A stretch of 54,578 bases of DNA from an uncultured Blautia sp. (lineage in GTDB: Bacteria; Bacillota_A; Clostridia; Lachnospirales; Lachnospiraceae), in NCBI GenBank assembly GCA_905209435.1, contig CAJLTE010000011.1, positions 1 to 54,578 of the forward strand, in the 5' to 3' direction. Below, piece by piece: positions 41,774-50,674 of this stretch. The position numbers were made by a program, and so were the translations under genes. The notes under the pieces were generated by a model. It saw only the letters and a list, made by a program, of their open reading frames with translations. It made no database searches and was not told the origin of the DNA. The stretch's first letter is position 1. Every line of letters begins with the position of its first letter.

Positions 41774-43132
41774 ATGCAGATAATTATTGTTGGGTGCGGT
41801 AAAGTCGGACGTACTCTGGCAGAACAGCTTCAGGAAGAAGAATCCGATATCACTCTGATAGACGTTTCTTCTAATGTAATAAACTCTCTTCAGGATGATA
41901 TTGATGCCCTTGGAATCGTAGGAAACGGTGCAAGTATCAACACTCTGATGGAAGCAGGCATTGAGAATGCAGATATTCTGATCGCAGTAACCGGCTCTGA
42001 TGAAATGAACCTTCTGTGCTGTCTCATTGCGCAGAAAACAGGCCACTGCCAGACGATTGCCCGTGTCCGCAACCCTATCTATGCCAAGGAAATCGGTTTT
42101 ATCAAAAAGCGTCTGGGTGTTACCATGATCATTAACCCCGAGCTTGCAGCTGCACAGGAAATCTCCCGTCTTCTGAGATTCCCGTCCGCGATCAAAATCG
42201 ATACCTTTGCCAGAGGCCGTGTGGAAATGCTGAAATTTAAGGTTCTTCCGGAATTCGATCTGGACGGTATGACCATTTCCCGCATTACGGAAAAGCTTCG
42301 CTGCGACGTTCTGTTCTGTGCAGTAGAAAGCCGTGACTCTGTTTCCATACCTGGTGGTAATTATGTAGTTCACGACGGAGATATGATTTCAATCCTTGCA
42401 TCACCGGTAAACGCAGCAGCATTTTTCAAGAAAATCGGTCTCAAGACCAATCAGGTAAAGAATGCTATTATTGTAGGCGGCGGCACTATTTCTTATTATC
42501 TTACAAAAGCGCTCCTTGACATGAATATCTCAGTAAAGATCATTGAGCAGAATGAACACCGCTGCGAAACCTTAAGCGATCTGCTCCCGGATGCAACCAT
42601 TATCAATGGCGACGGTACAGACCGATCTCTTCTTATGGAAGAAGGGCTTGCCCGTGCAGAGGCATTCGTATCTCTTACCAATATGGATGAAGAAAATGTA
42701 TTCCTGGCACTTTTTGCAAAAACAATTTCCAAAGCCAAGCTGGTAGCCAAGGTAAACCATCTCTCCTTCGATGATGTTATTGACAGTCTTGATATTGGAA
42801 GTGTTATTTATCCAAAGTATATCACTGCCGACTATATTCTGCAGTACGTACGTGCCATGCAGAACAGCATCGGAAGTAACATTGAAACCCTTTATCATAT
42901 TCTGGATAATCAGGCCGAAGCTCTGGAATTTGCAATTCGCGAAAATTCACCTGTAGTGGGTATCCCGTTATCTGATCTGAACCTGAGGAAGAATCTTCTG
43001 GTCGGATATCTTAATCGAAACGGTCAGGTTAAGATTCCACGCGGCCAGGATACGATTCAGGTAGGAGATACTGTGATCATCGTAACCACTCATAAGGGTC
43101 TGCGTGATATCACAGATATTCTGGAAAAGTAA
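41774..43132 (+). CDS. trkA: Trk system potassium uptake protein TrkA
   Basis: Peripheral NAD-binding gating subunit of the TrkH channel, 452 residues, with two tandem RCK units. The first Rossmann site is IIIVGCGKVGRTLAEQL (residues 3-19) and the second AIIVGGGTISYYLTKALL (near 232). Each is followed by a TrkA-C domain (about 135-215 and 370-450). The second GxGxxS version is atypical (GGGTIS). The ATG follows GGAGG. It is 12 bp before trkH. Confidence 0.96.
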   Translation: MQIIIVGCGKVGRTLAEQLQEEESDITLIDVSSNVINSLQDDIDALGIVGNGASINTLMEAGIENADILIAVTGSDEMNLLCCLIAQKTGHCQTIARVRNPIYAKEIGFIKKRLGVTMIINPELAAAQEISRLLRFPSAIKIDTFARGRVEMLKFKVLPEFDLDGMTISRITEKLRCDVLFCAVESRDSVSIPGGNYVVHDGDMISILASPVNAAAFFKKIGLKTNQVKNAIIVGGGTISYYLTKALLDMNISVKIIEQNEHRCETLSDLLPDATIINGDGTDRSLLMEEGLARAEAFVSLTNMDEENVFLALFAKTISKAKLVAKVNHLSFDDVIDSLDIGSVIYPKYITADYILQYVRAMQNSIGSNIETLYHILDNQAEALEFAIRENSPVVGIPLSDLNLRKNLLVGYLNRNGQVKIPRGQDTIQVGDTVIIVTTHKGLRDITDILEK

Positions 43133-43144
43133 AGGAGCCAGATT

Positions 43145-44584
43145 ATGAATTATTCCATTATTATTTATATCATCGGAATGATCCTGGAAATTGAGGCCGT
43201 ATTCATGGTTCTGCCTGTAGTCACTGCTTTAATTTATCAGGAAATTTCCGGCGTTGCTTTTCTGATCACCATTGTATTGTGCCTGGCCATCGGAATTCCC
43301 CTTACCTGGAAGAAACCGACACGAAAGGCCTTCTACACGAAAGAGGGATTCGTAACAGTAGCATTAAGCTGGATCGTTCTGAGTATTATGGGCGCAATCC
43401 CATTTGTACTCAGCCACAGCATCCCGAATCCTGTTGATGCACTGTTTGAAACCGTTTCTGGTTTTACTACAACAGGTGCCAGTATCCTCAGCAATGTAGA
43501 AGCGCTTCCACACTGCATGCTGATATGGCGAAGCTTCACACACTGGATCGGCGGTATGGGAGTTCTGGTCTTTATCCTTTCTCTGCTGCCTCTTACCGGC
43601 GGATACCACATGAATCTGATGAAAGCAGAGAGCCCGGGTCCTTCCGTAAGCAAGCTTGCCCCAAAAGTACAGTCAACAGCCAAAATCCTGTATACCATTT
43701 ATTTTGCAATGACCATGGTTCAGATTGTTCTGCTTCTGATTGGCGGCATGCCACTCTTTGACACGATCTGTACAGCTTTTGGTACAGCAGGTACCGGTGG
43801 ATTCGGTATCAAAAATGACAGTATGGCAAGCTACAGTCCTTATCTGCAGAATGTCATCACAATTTTTATGATTTTATTTGGTGTTAACTTTAATGCATAC
43901 TTCTTTATTCTTACAAAGAAATTTGCACAGGCATTCAAGATGGAAGAGGTACGCTACTATTTTGGAATCATTGGTATCGCAATCCTGATCATCACCTGCA
44001 ATATCTATCATATTTTCGGAAGTGCCGCAAAAGCATTTCAGCAGGCAGCCTTCCAGGTTGGTTCTATCATCACGACCACCGGATATGCCACAACAGATTT
44101 CAATGGATGGCCGGAAATTTCCCGTACGATCCTGGTCATGCTGATGTTTATCGGTGCCTGCGCAGGAAGTACCGGCGGCGGTATTAAAGTTTCCAGAATC
44201 CTGATTCTGTGCAAAACCGTCCGCAAGGAACTGCATATTTTTCTGCATCCGAATGCTGTAAAGAAAATAAAAATGGATGGCAAAGCCATCCCTCACGAAG
44301 TTGTCCGTTCTACAAATATTTTCTTTATTGTATATGTGCTGATTTTCGCAGCATCCATATTTCTGATCGCTTTTGATGATTTTGATCTGATTACGAATTT
44401 TACAGCGGTTGTAGCAACATTCAATAACATTGGTCCCGGTCTTGAACTTGTTGGACCTACCGGAAACTTTGGCATGTTTTCCTGGTTTTCAAAGCTTATT
44501 CTTACTTTTGATATGCTGGCAGGCCGCCTGGAGATCTTCCCTCTGCTGCTGTTATTTGTAAGAGATACCTGGAGGAAATTTTAA
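43145..44584 (+). CDS. trkH: Trk potassium uptake system membrane protein TrkH
   Basis: Polytopic potassium channel-transporter, 479 residues. Its four pore loops are readable: FETVSGFTTTGASIL, FGTAGTGGFG, GSIITTTGYATTDFN and ATFNNIGPGL. SFTHWIGGMGVLVFIL is also characteristic. The ATG follows AAAGGAG. It acts with TrkA encoded just upstream. No kdp or ktr genes are near. Confidence 0.97.
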   Translation: MNYSIIIYIIGMILEIEAVFMVLPVVTALIYQEISGVAFLITIVLCLAIGIPLTWKKPTRKAFYTKEGFVTVALSWIVLSIMGAIPFVLSHSIPNPVDALFETVSGFTTTGASILSNVEALPHCMLIWRSFTHWIGGMGVLVFILSLLPLTGGYHMNLMKAESPGPSVSKLAPKVQSTAKILYTIYFAMTMVQIVLLLIGGMPLFDTICTAFGTAGTGGFGIKNDSMASYSPYLQNVITIFMILFGVNFNAYFFILTKKFAQAFKMEEVRYYFGIIGIAILIITCNIYHIFGSAAKAFQQAAFQVGSIITTTGYATTDFNGWPEISRTILVMLMFIGACAGSTGGGIKVSRILILCKTVRKELHIFLHPNAVKKIKMDGKAIPHEVVRSTNIFFIVYVLIFAASIFLIAFDDFDLITNFTAVVATFNNIGPGLELVGPTGNFGMFSWFSKLILTFDMLAGRLEIFPLLLLFVRDTWRKF

Positions 44585-44666
44585 GAGAAAAAAGATATAG
44601 AAAATAATTTTTAGTTTTCACATTATGTTCACAGTTTTTTCACAGTTATCGGATAAAATTATATTT

Positions 44667-44757
44667 AGAAAGGCGATGAGTCTTTCTATAAATATTTTTC
44701 TTTTTCATACGCGCCGGTACGAAAGTACCGGCCTCCTTCCATTTATGGGAGTTTTTT
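44667..44757 (+). terminator. Stacked hairpins 3' of trkH
   Basis: Three structures follow one another: AGAAAG/CTTTCT (44667-44687) with a T-rich tail; a GAAA-capped 8-bp palindrome GCCGGTAC/GTACCGGC (44713-44732); and CTCC/GGAG (44733-44751) followed by eight T. At least the last can end trkAH transcription. The region may alternatively be a small structured RNA. Confidence 0.6.
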
Positions 44758-45735
44758 TTATTTTACAGCATCTTTTTGTACTCCCTCATAATTAAATGCG
44801 GGAATGAAACTTTCTCTGGCAGTTTTTCCGTCCTGAAAGAACCCATTTTCTATTCCAATCTCAAATGCATAATCCAGAATTTTTTCATATTCCCTTTTGG
44901 TCACACAGCGATTTAACTCCGTATATTTTTTCTGTTCAAAAACAGGCGTATACTGATTCATAATACTGATATATATCCTGTTTCCAAACATCTCATGCAG
45001 AATTTTCAGTGCCTCTTTCGAATTTTTCGTATGTCCCGGCAGTATCAGATGCCGGACAATAGTACCTTTCTGAATATATCCATTTTCATTAAATTCCGTT
45101 TTCCCTGTCTGCCGTACCATTTCACTGATCGCCTGCAGTGCCTTTTCGGGATAATCATATGCATGAGAAAAATTTCCGGCCAATTCACTCTGTGCATACT
45201 TATAGTCCGGCAGATATACATCCACATATCCGTCAAGCAGCTTCAATGCCTCTACACTTTCATATCCTCCACAATTATAAATAACCGGAAGATCCAGTCC
45301 TTGCTTTTTGGCAATGTCCAGCGCAGCGATAATCTGAGGAACATAATGTGTTCCTGTTACCAGATTAATATTTGCAGCGCCCTTTTCCTGCAGTTCCAGA
45401 AATATTTCGGAAAGTCTTTCCACTGTAATCTCAAGTCCGCTGTCACCAATAGCGATATCACGATTCTGACAGAAACAGCACCGCAGATTACATCCGGAAA
45501 AAAAGACTGCCCCTGAACCTCTGGCTCCTGAAATACATGGTTCCTCCCACATATGCAATGCTGCCCTTGCCACTCTAAGAGTCTGATCCATTCCGCAGTA
45601 TCCTGTTTTTCCCGCAGTTCTGTCTGCATGACAATTTCGCGGACACAAACTGCAGTTCTTCAGCAGCAGAACCCCTGCATTCTGTTTTTCTGTTTTATCT
45701 TCGTTTTCTTGTGTCTGCAATTTATTTATCTTCAC
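44758..45735 (-). CDS. Radical SAM protein, COG1313 (PflX-like)
   Basis: A 325-residue radical SAM enzyme related to pyruvate formate-lyase activating enzymes. The N-terminal Cys cluster is CSLCPRNCHADRTAGKTGYC and the radical SAM motif FFSGCNLRCCFCQNRDI carries CxxxCxxC. NLVTGTHYVPQIIAALD and RHLILPGHTKNSKE follow. The substrate of this group is not established. GTG start after AGGAAAAA. It lies where sigG follows sigE in Bacillus, 85 bp after sigE. Confidence 0.9.
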   Translation of the reverse strand: MKINKLQTQENEDKTEKQNAGVLLLKNCSLCPRNCHADRTAGKTGYCGMDQTLRVARAALHMWEEPCISGARGSGAVFFSGCNLRCCFCQNRDIAIGDSGLEITVERLSEIFLELQEKGAANINLVTGTHYVPQIIAALDIAKKQGLDLPVIYNCGGYESVEALKLLDGYVDVYLPDYKYAQSELAGNFSHAYDYPEKALQAISEMVRQTGKTEFNENGYIQKGTIVRHLILPGHTKNSKEALKILHEMFGNRIYISIMNQYTPVFEQKKYTELNRCVTKREYEKILDYAFEIGIENGFFQDGKTARESFIPAFNYEGVQKDAVK

Positions 45736-45820
45736 TTTTTCCTACCCTTTTATCTTATGTTTTTTCTGTGTCATATCTCTCCTGTACATGAGTTCATTAT
45801 ACTACATTCCCCAGTTACGT

Positions 45821-46531
45821 CTATTCATATTTTACAATTTCTTTTTTCAGACGTTTCATAATCCTTTTTTCCAGTCTTGAAATATACGACTGTGAAATTC
45901 CCAGAAAGTCAGCTACTTCCTTCTGTGTTTTCTCGGTACTGTTATCTTTGCCCAGGCCAAATCTCAATCGGATAATCGTCTGTTCCCTTGGCGAAAGTTT
46001 GCTGATTGCTTTTGAAAGCAACGAAATCTCTACTTCATCCTCAAGCCGCCGTGAAATCACATCCTCATCTGTTCCAAGAATATCAGACAGCAACAGTTCA
46101 TTACCATCCCAGTCCACATTGAGCGGTTCATCTATGGACACTTCCATCTTCGTCTTGCTGTTACGGCGAAGATACATCAGAATTTCATTCTCAATACATC
46201 TGGACGCATAAGTAGCAAGTTTGATATTCTTTACAGGGTTAAATGTATTGATTGCTTTGATCAGTCCTATAGTTCCAATAGAAATCAGATCCTCCACCCC
46301 AACTCCTGTATTGTCAAACTTCCTCGCAATATATACAACAAGCCTTAAATTATGTTCGATCAGAATTGATTTCGCTTCTTCCTCCTGTCCTGTTCCAAGC
46401 TTCTGAAGCACAAATGCTTCACGCTGCGGTTCCAATGGTGCGGGAAGAACGTCATTCCCGCCAATATAAAAAACATCTCCCGAACGGTTCATCACCATTC
46501 TTGACACTACCTGAAATGGATAACAGCTCAT
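45821..46531 (-). CDS. sigE: RNA polymerase sigma-E factor (early mother cell)
   Basis: Sporulation sigma factor of the mother cell. Region 2 is [33 protein letters not shown] and continues through [24 protein letters not shown]; region 4 is [14 protein letters not shown] and [21 protein letters not shown]. The conserved VFYIGG after the pro-sequence marks the SpoIIGA cleavage zone. From the ATG at 46531 (ten bases after AGGAGG) the pro-region is only about 18 residues, against roughly 27 in B. subtilis. It sits directly after spoIIGA, which separates it from sigma-G. Confidence 0.95.
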   Translation of the reverse strand: MSCYPFQVVSRMVMNRSGDVFYIGGNDVLPAPLEPQREAFVLQKLGTGQEEEAKSILIEHNLRLVVYIARKFDNTGVGVEDLISIGTIGLIKAINTFNPVKNIKLATYASRCIENEILMYLRRNSKTKMEVSIDEPLNVDWDGNELLLSDILGTDEDVISRRLEDEVEISLLSKAISKLSPREQTIIRLRFGLGKDNSTEKTQKEVADFLGISQSYISRLEKRIMKRLKKEIVKYE

Positions 46532-46548
46532 AGTCACAACCCCTCCTG

Positions 46549-47406
46549 TTAAAGTAATCTGGAATTCAAAAGCACCTCGTATTCCTTACCAAAAGCGGAT
46601 GTATCAAATGAAAATGCAAGTACCGGTCTGTCCACACAAATGACCTCCGTCGGAGTCTGAATACAAAGTTTCTCCAGTGTAACAGCCAACATCATCCCCT
46701 GCTCATTTCCTATACTGTGAAAAATAATAAAATGTGGATGAAGTCCTGCAGCCTCTGTATTTTGCAGTTCTCCGGGATTTTCTTTCAGGTGTCTCAAACA
46801 GTTTACTGTTTCTTTTGAACATATTTCAGACAAAACCTCTATTGTACCCACTGATACCGGTTTTCCATTGACAGAATCTGTAAGCAGATTCCCTGAATCA
46901 TAAAAACCGTGAAAAGAACAGCTCTTTCCTTTGTAAAATATGGTCACCGGGTAAATATTTTTTGTCCGTATTCTCAGGGAGTCTGTCAGATATGCCAGTG
47001 CTGTACTTCCGAACCATGCAGCAGCGGCAAGAATCAGAAACATTTTGAATGTCAATTTCTCCCCTGCCATTGCTTCCCACAATCCTCCGCACAAAAATGC
47101 GGCAAAATATAAAGTAAGAATAGCCTTAAGCAACAGGCTTCCCCTCTTCAGATCACACCCTATCACCAGCATTCCCGCTGCACAGCCTCCATGCAGCAGC
47201 ACCAGTGCCGGAAGAAAAATCTCTGACTTCAGACAGTAGCGCAGATAAATAATCCCACATGAAAAAAGCGCTCCTGCTATCGCACCGAGAAGTATACGTT
47301 TCCGACTTTTGGTGCATTGAAACAATATTCCTGTAAGTCTGAGAAGTATGTAATCTATCAGGAGATTTGTGAAAAATACAACATCTATGTATATCTCATA
47401 ATGCAT
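46549..47406 (-). CDS. spoIIGA: Sigma-E processing peptidase SpoIIGA
   Basis: Membrane aspartic protease that matures pro-sigma-E. It has five N-terminal membrane helices (to about residue 150) and a C-terminal protease domain with the catalytic Asp in [19 protein letters not shown]. At 285 residues it is near the usual length. I start at the ATG at 47406 ([19 protein letters not shown]) after AGGGGGCGGAA; the frame stays open 28 codons further, to a GTG inside the leader. It is the first gene of the spoIIG operon. Confidence 0.93.
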   Translation of the reverse strand: MHYEIYIDVVFFTNLLIDYILLRLTGILFQCTKSRKRILLGAIAGALFSCGIIYLRYCLKSEIFLPALVLLHGGCAAGMLVIGCDLKRGSLLLKAILTLYFAAFLCGGLWEAMAGEKLTFKMFLILAAAAWFGSTALAYLTDSLRIRTKNIYPVTIFYKGKSCSFHGFYDSGNLLTDSVNGKPVSVGTIEVLSEICSKETVNCLRHLKENPGELQNTEAAGLHPHFIIFHSIGNEQGMMLAVTLEKLCIQTPTEVICVDRPVLAFSFDTSAFGKEYEVLLNSRLL

Positions 47407-47507
47407 TTCCGCCCCCTGTCTGATGCCAGTCAAGCAGATAAAATCATCCGCTTCGCTACGTGGCTCTACACCGAACAGTTTCTCCTTCACTTCGGTAAGT
47501 GCTACTC

Positions 47508-47540
47508 ATTATACGGGATGAAACGCGCGGATTTTGTCAA
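47508..47540 (-). promoter_or_regulatory. Spo0A-type spoIIG promoter
   Basis: On the minus strand a perfect TTGACA (47540-47535) and a perfect TATAAT (47513-47508) are 21 bp apart instead of 17, like the B. subtilis spoIIG promoter (22 bp), which needs Spo0A-P. TGTCAAA on the plus strand at the -35 (one mismatch to the 0A box TGTCGAA) and TGTCGGT on the minus strand (47583-47577) are candidate 0A boxes. The leader of about 95 bases contains the hairpin ACCGAA/TTCGGT. Confidence 0.75.
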
Positions 47541-47603
47541 AAGAGCAGACCCCTGTCTTAGAATTTATCGCACTAAACCGACAAAATTTTATCCTCTGAT
47601 TTA

Positions 47604-47632
47604 TTGACATATGATTTAACTTAGAATAAAAT
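47604..47632 (+). promoter_or_regulatory. Sigma-A promoter of aroE
   Basis: TTGACA (47604-47609) and TAAAAT (47627-47632) are 17 bp apart, about 65 bp before the gene. The leader has a small GTTTC/GAAAC hairpin just before the ribosome site. Confidence 0.75.
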
Positions 47633-47704
47633 GATAGATAATTTCTATGTTTTACATGGGTGATTTTTATGTTTCTTAAATGAAACAGACTGGAGGAATT
47701 TAAC

Positions 47705-48577
47705 ATGAATACAATTACCGGACACACAGGCCTCACTGCACTTCTGGGCAGCCCTGTCGCACACAGTATTTCCCCTTTAATGCATAATGAGGCATTCCGT
47801 CTCCTCGGACTTGATTATGTATATTTATGTTTTGATGTAAATGAAGAGACCCTTCCTGCAGCAGTTGCAGGATTAAAGACATGCGGCATTCGAGGATTCA
47901 ACCTTACCATGCCGAATAAGAATAAAATTGTAGAACTGCTGGATGAGCTTTCCCCTGAAGCACAGCTGATCGGGGCCGTCAATACAGTTCTGAATGACAA
48001 CGGAAAACTGATCGGATACAATACAGATGGATATGGTTTTATGCAGTCTGTACGTGACGCAGGACACGATATTTCAGGAAAGAATATTACAGTTATGGGA
48101 GTCGGCGGAGCTTCTATGGCAATCTGTGCACAGTCCGCCCTGGACGGTGCAGCTTCTGTACATATTTTTGCAAGACGTACAAGCAGATACTGGAACCGCA
48201 CCCAGAAGTTCGCAGAGAACCTCTCTGCCAAAACAGGATGTCAGGTCTGTCTTTTCGACAATGATGACCATAGAGCATTGAAGGATTCCATTGCCCAAAG
48301 TTATCTGCTGATCAACGCTACTTCTGTCGGCATGGTTCCGGATGTTGATGATACCATTATCAAAGATACTTCTCTGTTCCGCCCGGGGCTTGTTGTCGCA
48401 GACGTTGTATATGAACCGCAGGAAACCAGGCTTCTCAGAGAAGCCAAAGCTGCAGGCTGCCAGACTTTTAACGGAATGTACATGCTTCTCCATCAGGGAG
48501 CCAAAGCATTTAAAATCTGGACTGGACAGGATATGCCTGTTTCTGTTATTAAAGAGAAATATTTCTCTGTAAAATAA
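47705..48577 (+). CDS. aroE: Shikimate dehydrogenase
   Basis: NADPH-dependent reduction of 3-dehydroshikimate in chorismate synthesis. The substrate domain has LGSPVAHSISPLMHNEAF and FNLTMPNKNKIVELLDEL (catalytic Lys). The link is GAVNTVLNDNGKLIGYNTDGYGF, and the nucleotide loop MGVGGASMAICAQSALDG replaces the usual GAGGA. At 290 residues it is full length. The ATG follows TGGAGG. It stands alone on the plus strand between minus-strand genes, with its own promoter and terminator. Confidence 0.95.
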   Translation: MNTITGHTGLTALLGSPVAHSISPLMHNEAFRLLGLDYVYLCFDVNEETLPAAVAGLKTCGIRGFNLTMPNKNKIVELLDELSPEAQLIGAVNTVLNDNGKLIGYNTDGYGFMQSVRDAGHDISGKNITVMGVGGASMAICAQSALDGAASVHIFARRTSRYWNRTQKFAENLSAKTGCQVCLFDNDDHRALKDSIAQSYLLINATSVGMVPDVDDTIIKDTSLFRPGLVVADVVYEPQETRLLREAKAAGCQTFNGMYMLLHQGAKAFKIWTGQDMPVSVIKEKYFSVK

Positions 48578-48593
48578 ATTTCCTGTGATAGAT

Positions 48594-48637
48594 AAAAAAT
48601 GCAGAAGGAAGTCAGATCTTCCGCCTGCATTTTTTTA
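48594..48637. terminator. Bidirectional terminator between aroE and the YdcF-type gene
   Basis: ATGCAG-AA-GGAAG and CTTCC-GC-CTGCAT pair around a short loop, flanked by A and T runs on both sides, so both converging genes can stop here. Confidence 0.88.
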
Positions 48638-48658
48638 TTGTCATATTCTGAGTATATC

Positions 48659-49138
48659 TTACAGATTTCCCATTATTTTGTCTTTTATAATCGCCAGAAT
48701 TTCTCTTGGAATATATATCAGAAGTCTCCAGGAACAGTACTTTGAAGGAATCGGATAAATCTCTTTACATCCGCATTTTCTGCCAATTGCAGTACCGCGG
48801 AATACATGAAAGTTATTAGTAACCACACCTACCGAATGATCCAGTCCGATCAATGCCAGACTGAATTTCAGATTCTCGGTTGTACTGGTGGATCTCTCTT
48901 CCAGAATCAAACGTTCTCTGTCAATCCCGTGTTCTACCAGATACTTGCACATTGCCTGAGCTTCTGAGAGCGACTCCCCGTCCCCCTTTCCGCCGGACAG
49001 AACAGCTTTTGTATCAGGGTTCTCTTCCAGATACTGCAAAGCCCTTCTGGTACGTTCCAGAAGGGCCAATGTAAGCCGTGTGCCATCTACATGGGCACCC
49101 AGCACAATAATATATTCCAGATTCGGATACTTACGCAT
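48659..49138 (-). CDS. YdcF/SanA-type (DUF218) protein lacking membrane segments
   Basis: A protein of about 159 residues consisting of the DUF218 core only: [65 protein letters not shown] and [16 protein letters not shown]. Relatives usually have one or two N-terminal membrane helices; here the upstream DNA codes for the end of the SEC-C protein. I start at the ATG (49138) that overlaps that stop codon; the frame is open 18 codons further. The 3' end keeps a hydrophobic helix. Function unknown; SanA-like proteins affect the envelope. Confidence 0.78.
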   Translation of the reverse strand: MRKYPNLEYIIVLGAHVDGTRLTLALLERTRRALQYLEENPDTKAVLSGGKGDGESLSEAQAMCKYLVEHGIDRERLILEERSTSTTENLKFSLALIGLDHSVGVVTNNFHVFRGTAIGRKCGCKEIYPIPSKYCSWRLLIYIPREILAIIKDKIMGNL

Positions 49139-49646
49139 TCTTTCCGCAGCAGTATTTATATTTCTTACCGCTTCCGCATGGACACGGATCATTACGTCCG
49201 ATCTTCTTTGCTTTTACAACTGTTCCGGATTTCTTCTGCTCAAGATAAAGTTCTTTTCTCTTTTCCGGTGTAAAGATTGCATCCCACTGTGGCAGCTCAT
49301 ACAGCCAGTCAGCTCTTGCATCTACCATATTCTTATAAAGAAGTTCTTTATCAAAGCACAGAGAAACTTTTGTATTCTCATCCATTGTTTCGATTGGGTT
49401 CGGGATCTTCAGACTGTCATTGATTCCGTCAAGGAAACCAACCATTGTCAGAACTTCCTGTCCGTATTTCTCTGCGAGTTCTTTAACTGTACCGGTTACT
49501 ACTTCGTCCGGATTGCTGAGAAGCTGCTCATAAATTCCTTTTTCAATATTAAAATAATTTGCCCAAAATCTCTGAAGTTTGTTACGGTCTGCCTGCTGGT
49601 CATAGGCGATTGAACGCCACTGCTCTAAGATTGTTTTATCGCTCAT
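49131..49646 (-). CDS. SEC-C motif protein
   Basis: A soluble protein of about 171 residues ending in the zinc-binding SEC-C motif [19 protein letters not shown], which also ends SecA. The remainder is helical (for example [18 protein letters not shown] and [15 protein letters not shown]), as in a family of small SEC-C proteins of unknown role. I start at the ATG at 49646 after AGAGG; the 18 codons upstream lack a ribosome site. Its last 8 bp overlap the YdcF-type gene. Confidence 0.85.
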   Translation of the reverse strand: MSDKTILEQWRSIAYDQQADRNKLQRFWANYFNIEKGIYEQLLSNPDEVVTGTVKELAEKYGQEVLTMVGFLDGINDSLKIPNPIETMDENTKVSLCFDKELLYKNMVDARADWLYELPQWDAIFTPEKRKELYLEQKKSGTVVKAKKIGRNDPCPCGSGKKYKYCCGKNA

Positions 49647-49730
49647 TTCCTTAATCCTCTTTTCCAATATTTCATAGGTATTATGCCTGTGTGGAAACAT
49701 GTGGAAAATTTTCCTTTCACAAGCTTTTTT

Positions 49731-49782
49731 ATTATATCATCTTTTTACCAAAAATACAAACCATATTCTTTGTATTTTTGGT
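49731..49782 (-). promoter_or_regulatory. SEC-C gene promoter embedded in a perfect inverted repeat
   Basis: On the minus strand TTGTAT (49759-49754) and TATAAT (49736-49731) are 17 bp apart. The -35 lies in one arm of a perfect 14-bp inverted repeat (49747-49760 and 49769-49782, sequence ACCAAAAATACAAA and its complement). The repeat starts five bases after the HAD gene stop codon and has no T-run on that strand. Confidence 0.7.
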
Positions 49783-49787
49783 GAACT

Positions 49788-50636
49788 TTATTTCACACCA
49801 AGTTTCTCCAGTTCTGCTGCTGCCTGTTTAAAAGATTCAAACTGAATTGCATGAATTCCCTGCTTTCTGGCAGCTTCGCAGTTCTCTGCTCTGTCATCCA
49901 GAAATACAGACTTCTGAGGGGCAAGATTATAACGCTCAATTAATGTTTTATAGATTGCCGGTTCAGGTTTAATCTGCTTTACCTGGCATGAAAATACTGC
50001 CCCGTCCACATATTTGAGGAATGTAAGCTTGTCGCCTGTTCTCTCTAAAGTATCTGTTGCATAATTAGACAGGATGTATACATGATATCCCTGATTTTTA
50101 AGATATTTTACCCAGGTATCTGCATAATCTGTTTTCTCGATCGTCTCATCCGAGCGGCGCATTACCTCACGGATATCGTTTTCATATTCCGGTGCAGCTT
50201 TTACCATCTGTTCCACATAATACTGCTCATCTTCACTGCTTCTGTCTCTCTCATTCCATACATTGCTCATAAAAACTGCTTTTGCGATTCTGTTCCTCTC
50301 TTCTTCAGGGAAATTAAAACTGTCAAGATAGGTCTCCCAATCATATTTTACAAGAACCTGTCCAACATCAAAAATAATATTTTCCATTTCTGAATCCACT
50401 GCCTTTTTATTCTTATTTAAAATTCTGTACACCATCCACATTGCATAAGCAAGCAGCGGAACCATAATAGCCACTGCAAGAGATGCCTTAAAATAGTTCT
50501 GAGAATTTTCCCCTTTTCCAAATGCGAAAAACATTGGCATGCAACATGCAAGAAGCAAAATAATGATTGCTATCCATGCGCCGATTTTTTTTAATTTATT
50601 ATTGTCTTTTTTCATGATCCTCTTTTTATTATTCAT
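49788..50636 (-). CDS. HAD-superfamily hydrolase with an N-terminal membrane anchor
   Basis: Residues 85-282 form a HAD subfamily IA (YihX-like) phosphatase: motif I IIFDVGQVLVKYD (the second Asp of DxD is replaced by Gly, as in this subgroup), motif II ILSNYAT, Lys motif QIKPEPAIYKTL and motif IV FLDDRAENCEAAR. Residues 1-80 add two membrane helices (about 18-38 and 50-68), which are not part of the usual soluble enzyme. The ribosome site is weak (AGAAAGA). Monocistronic. Substrate unknown; a small sugar phosphate is usual for relatives. Confidence 0.88.
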   Translation of the reverse strand: MNNKKRIMKKDNNKLKKIGAWIAIIILLLACCMPMFFAFGKGENSQNYFKASLAVAIMVPLLAYAMWMVYRILNKNKKAVDSEMENIIFDVGQVLVKYDWETYLDSFNFPEEERNRIAKAVFMSNVWNERDRSSEDEQYYVEQMVKAAPEYENDIREVMRRSDETIEKTDYADTWVKYLKNQGYHVYILSNYATDTLERTGDKLTFLKYVDGAVFSCQVKQIKPEPAIYKTLIERYNLAPQKSVFLDDRAENCEAARKQGIHAIQFESFKQAAAELEKLGVK

Positions 50637-50674
50637 TCTTTCTGTATCTGCCGTCCTATTTCCGGATAAACTAC

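Noticed and set aside
44669..44735. Fluoride, c-di-GMP or hammerhead-type RNA (GGCGATGAG ... CGAAAG)
   Set aside because: Required core bases and pairings of these classes are missing and no fitting gene lies downstream.
45821..46537. Calling the sigma gene sigG
   Set aside because: VFYIGG pro-region, the match to SigE regions 2 and 4, and the upstream spoIIGA all indicate sigma-E.
47432..47545. Apparent palindrome with GATAAAATC and GATTTTGTC arms before spoIIGA
   Set aside because: One arm is the spoIIG -35 region and the other lies in the leader; pairing is broken and the promoter explanation is better.
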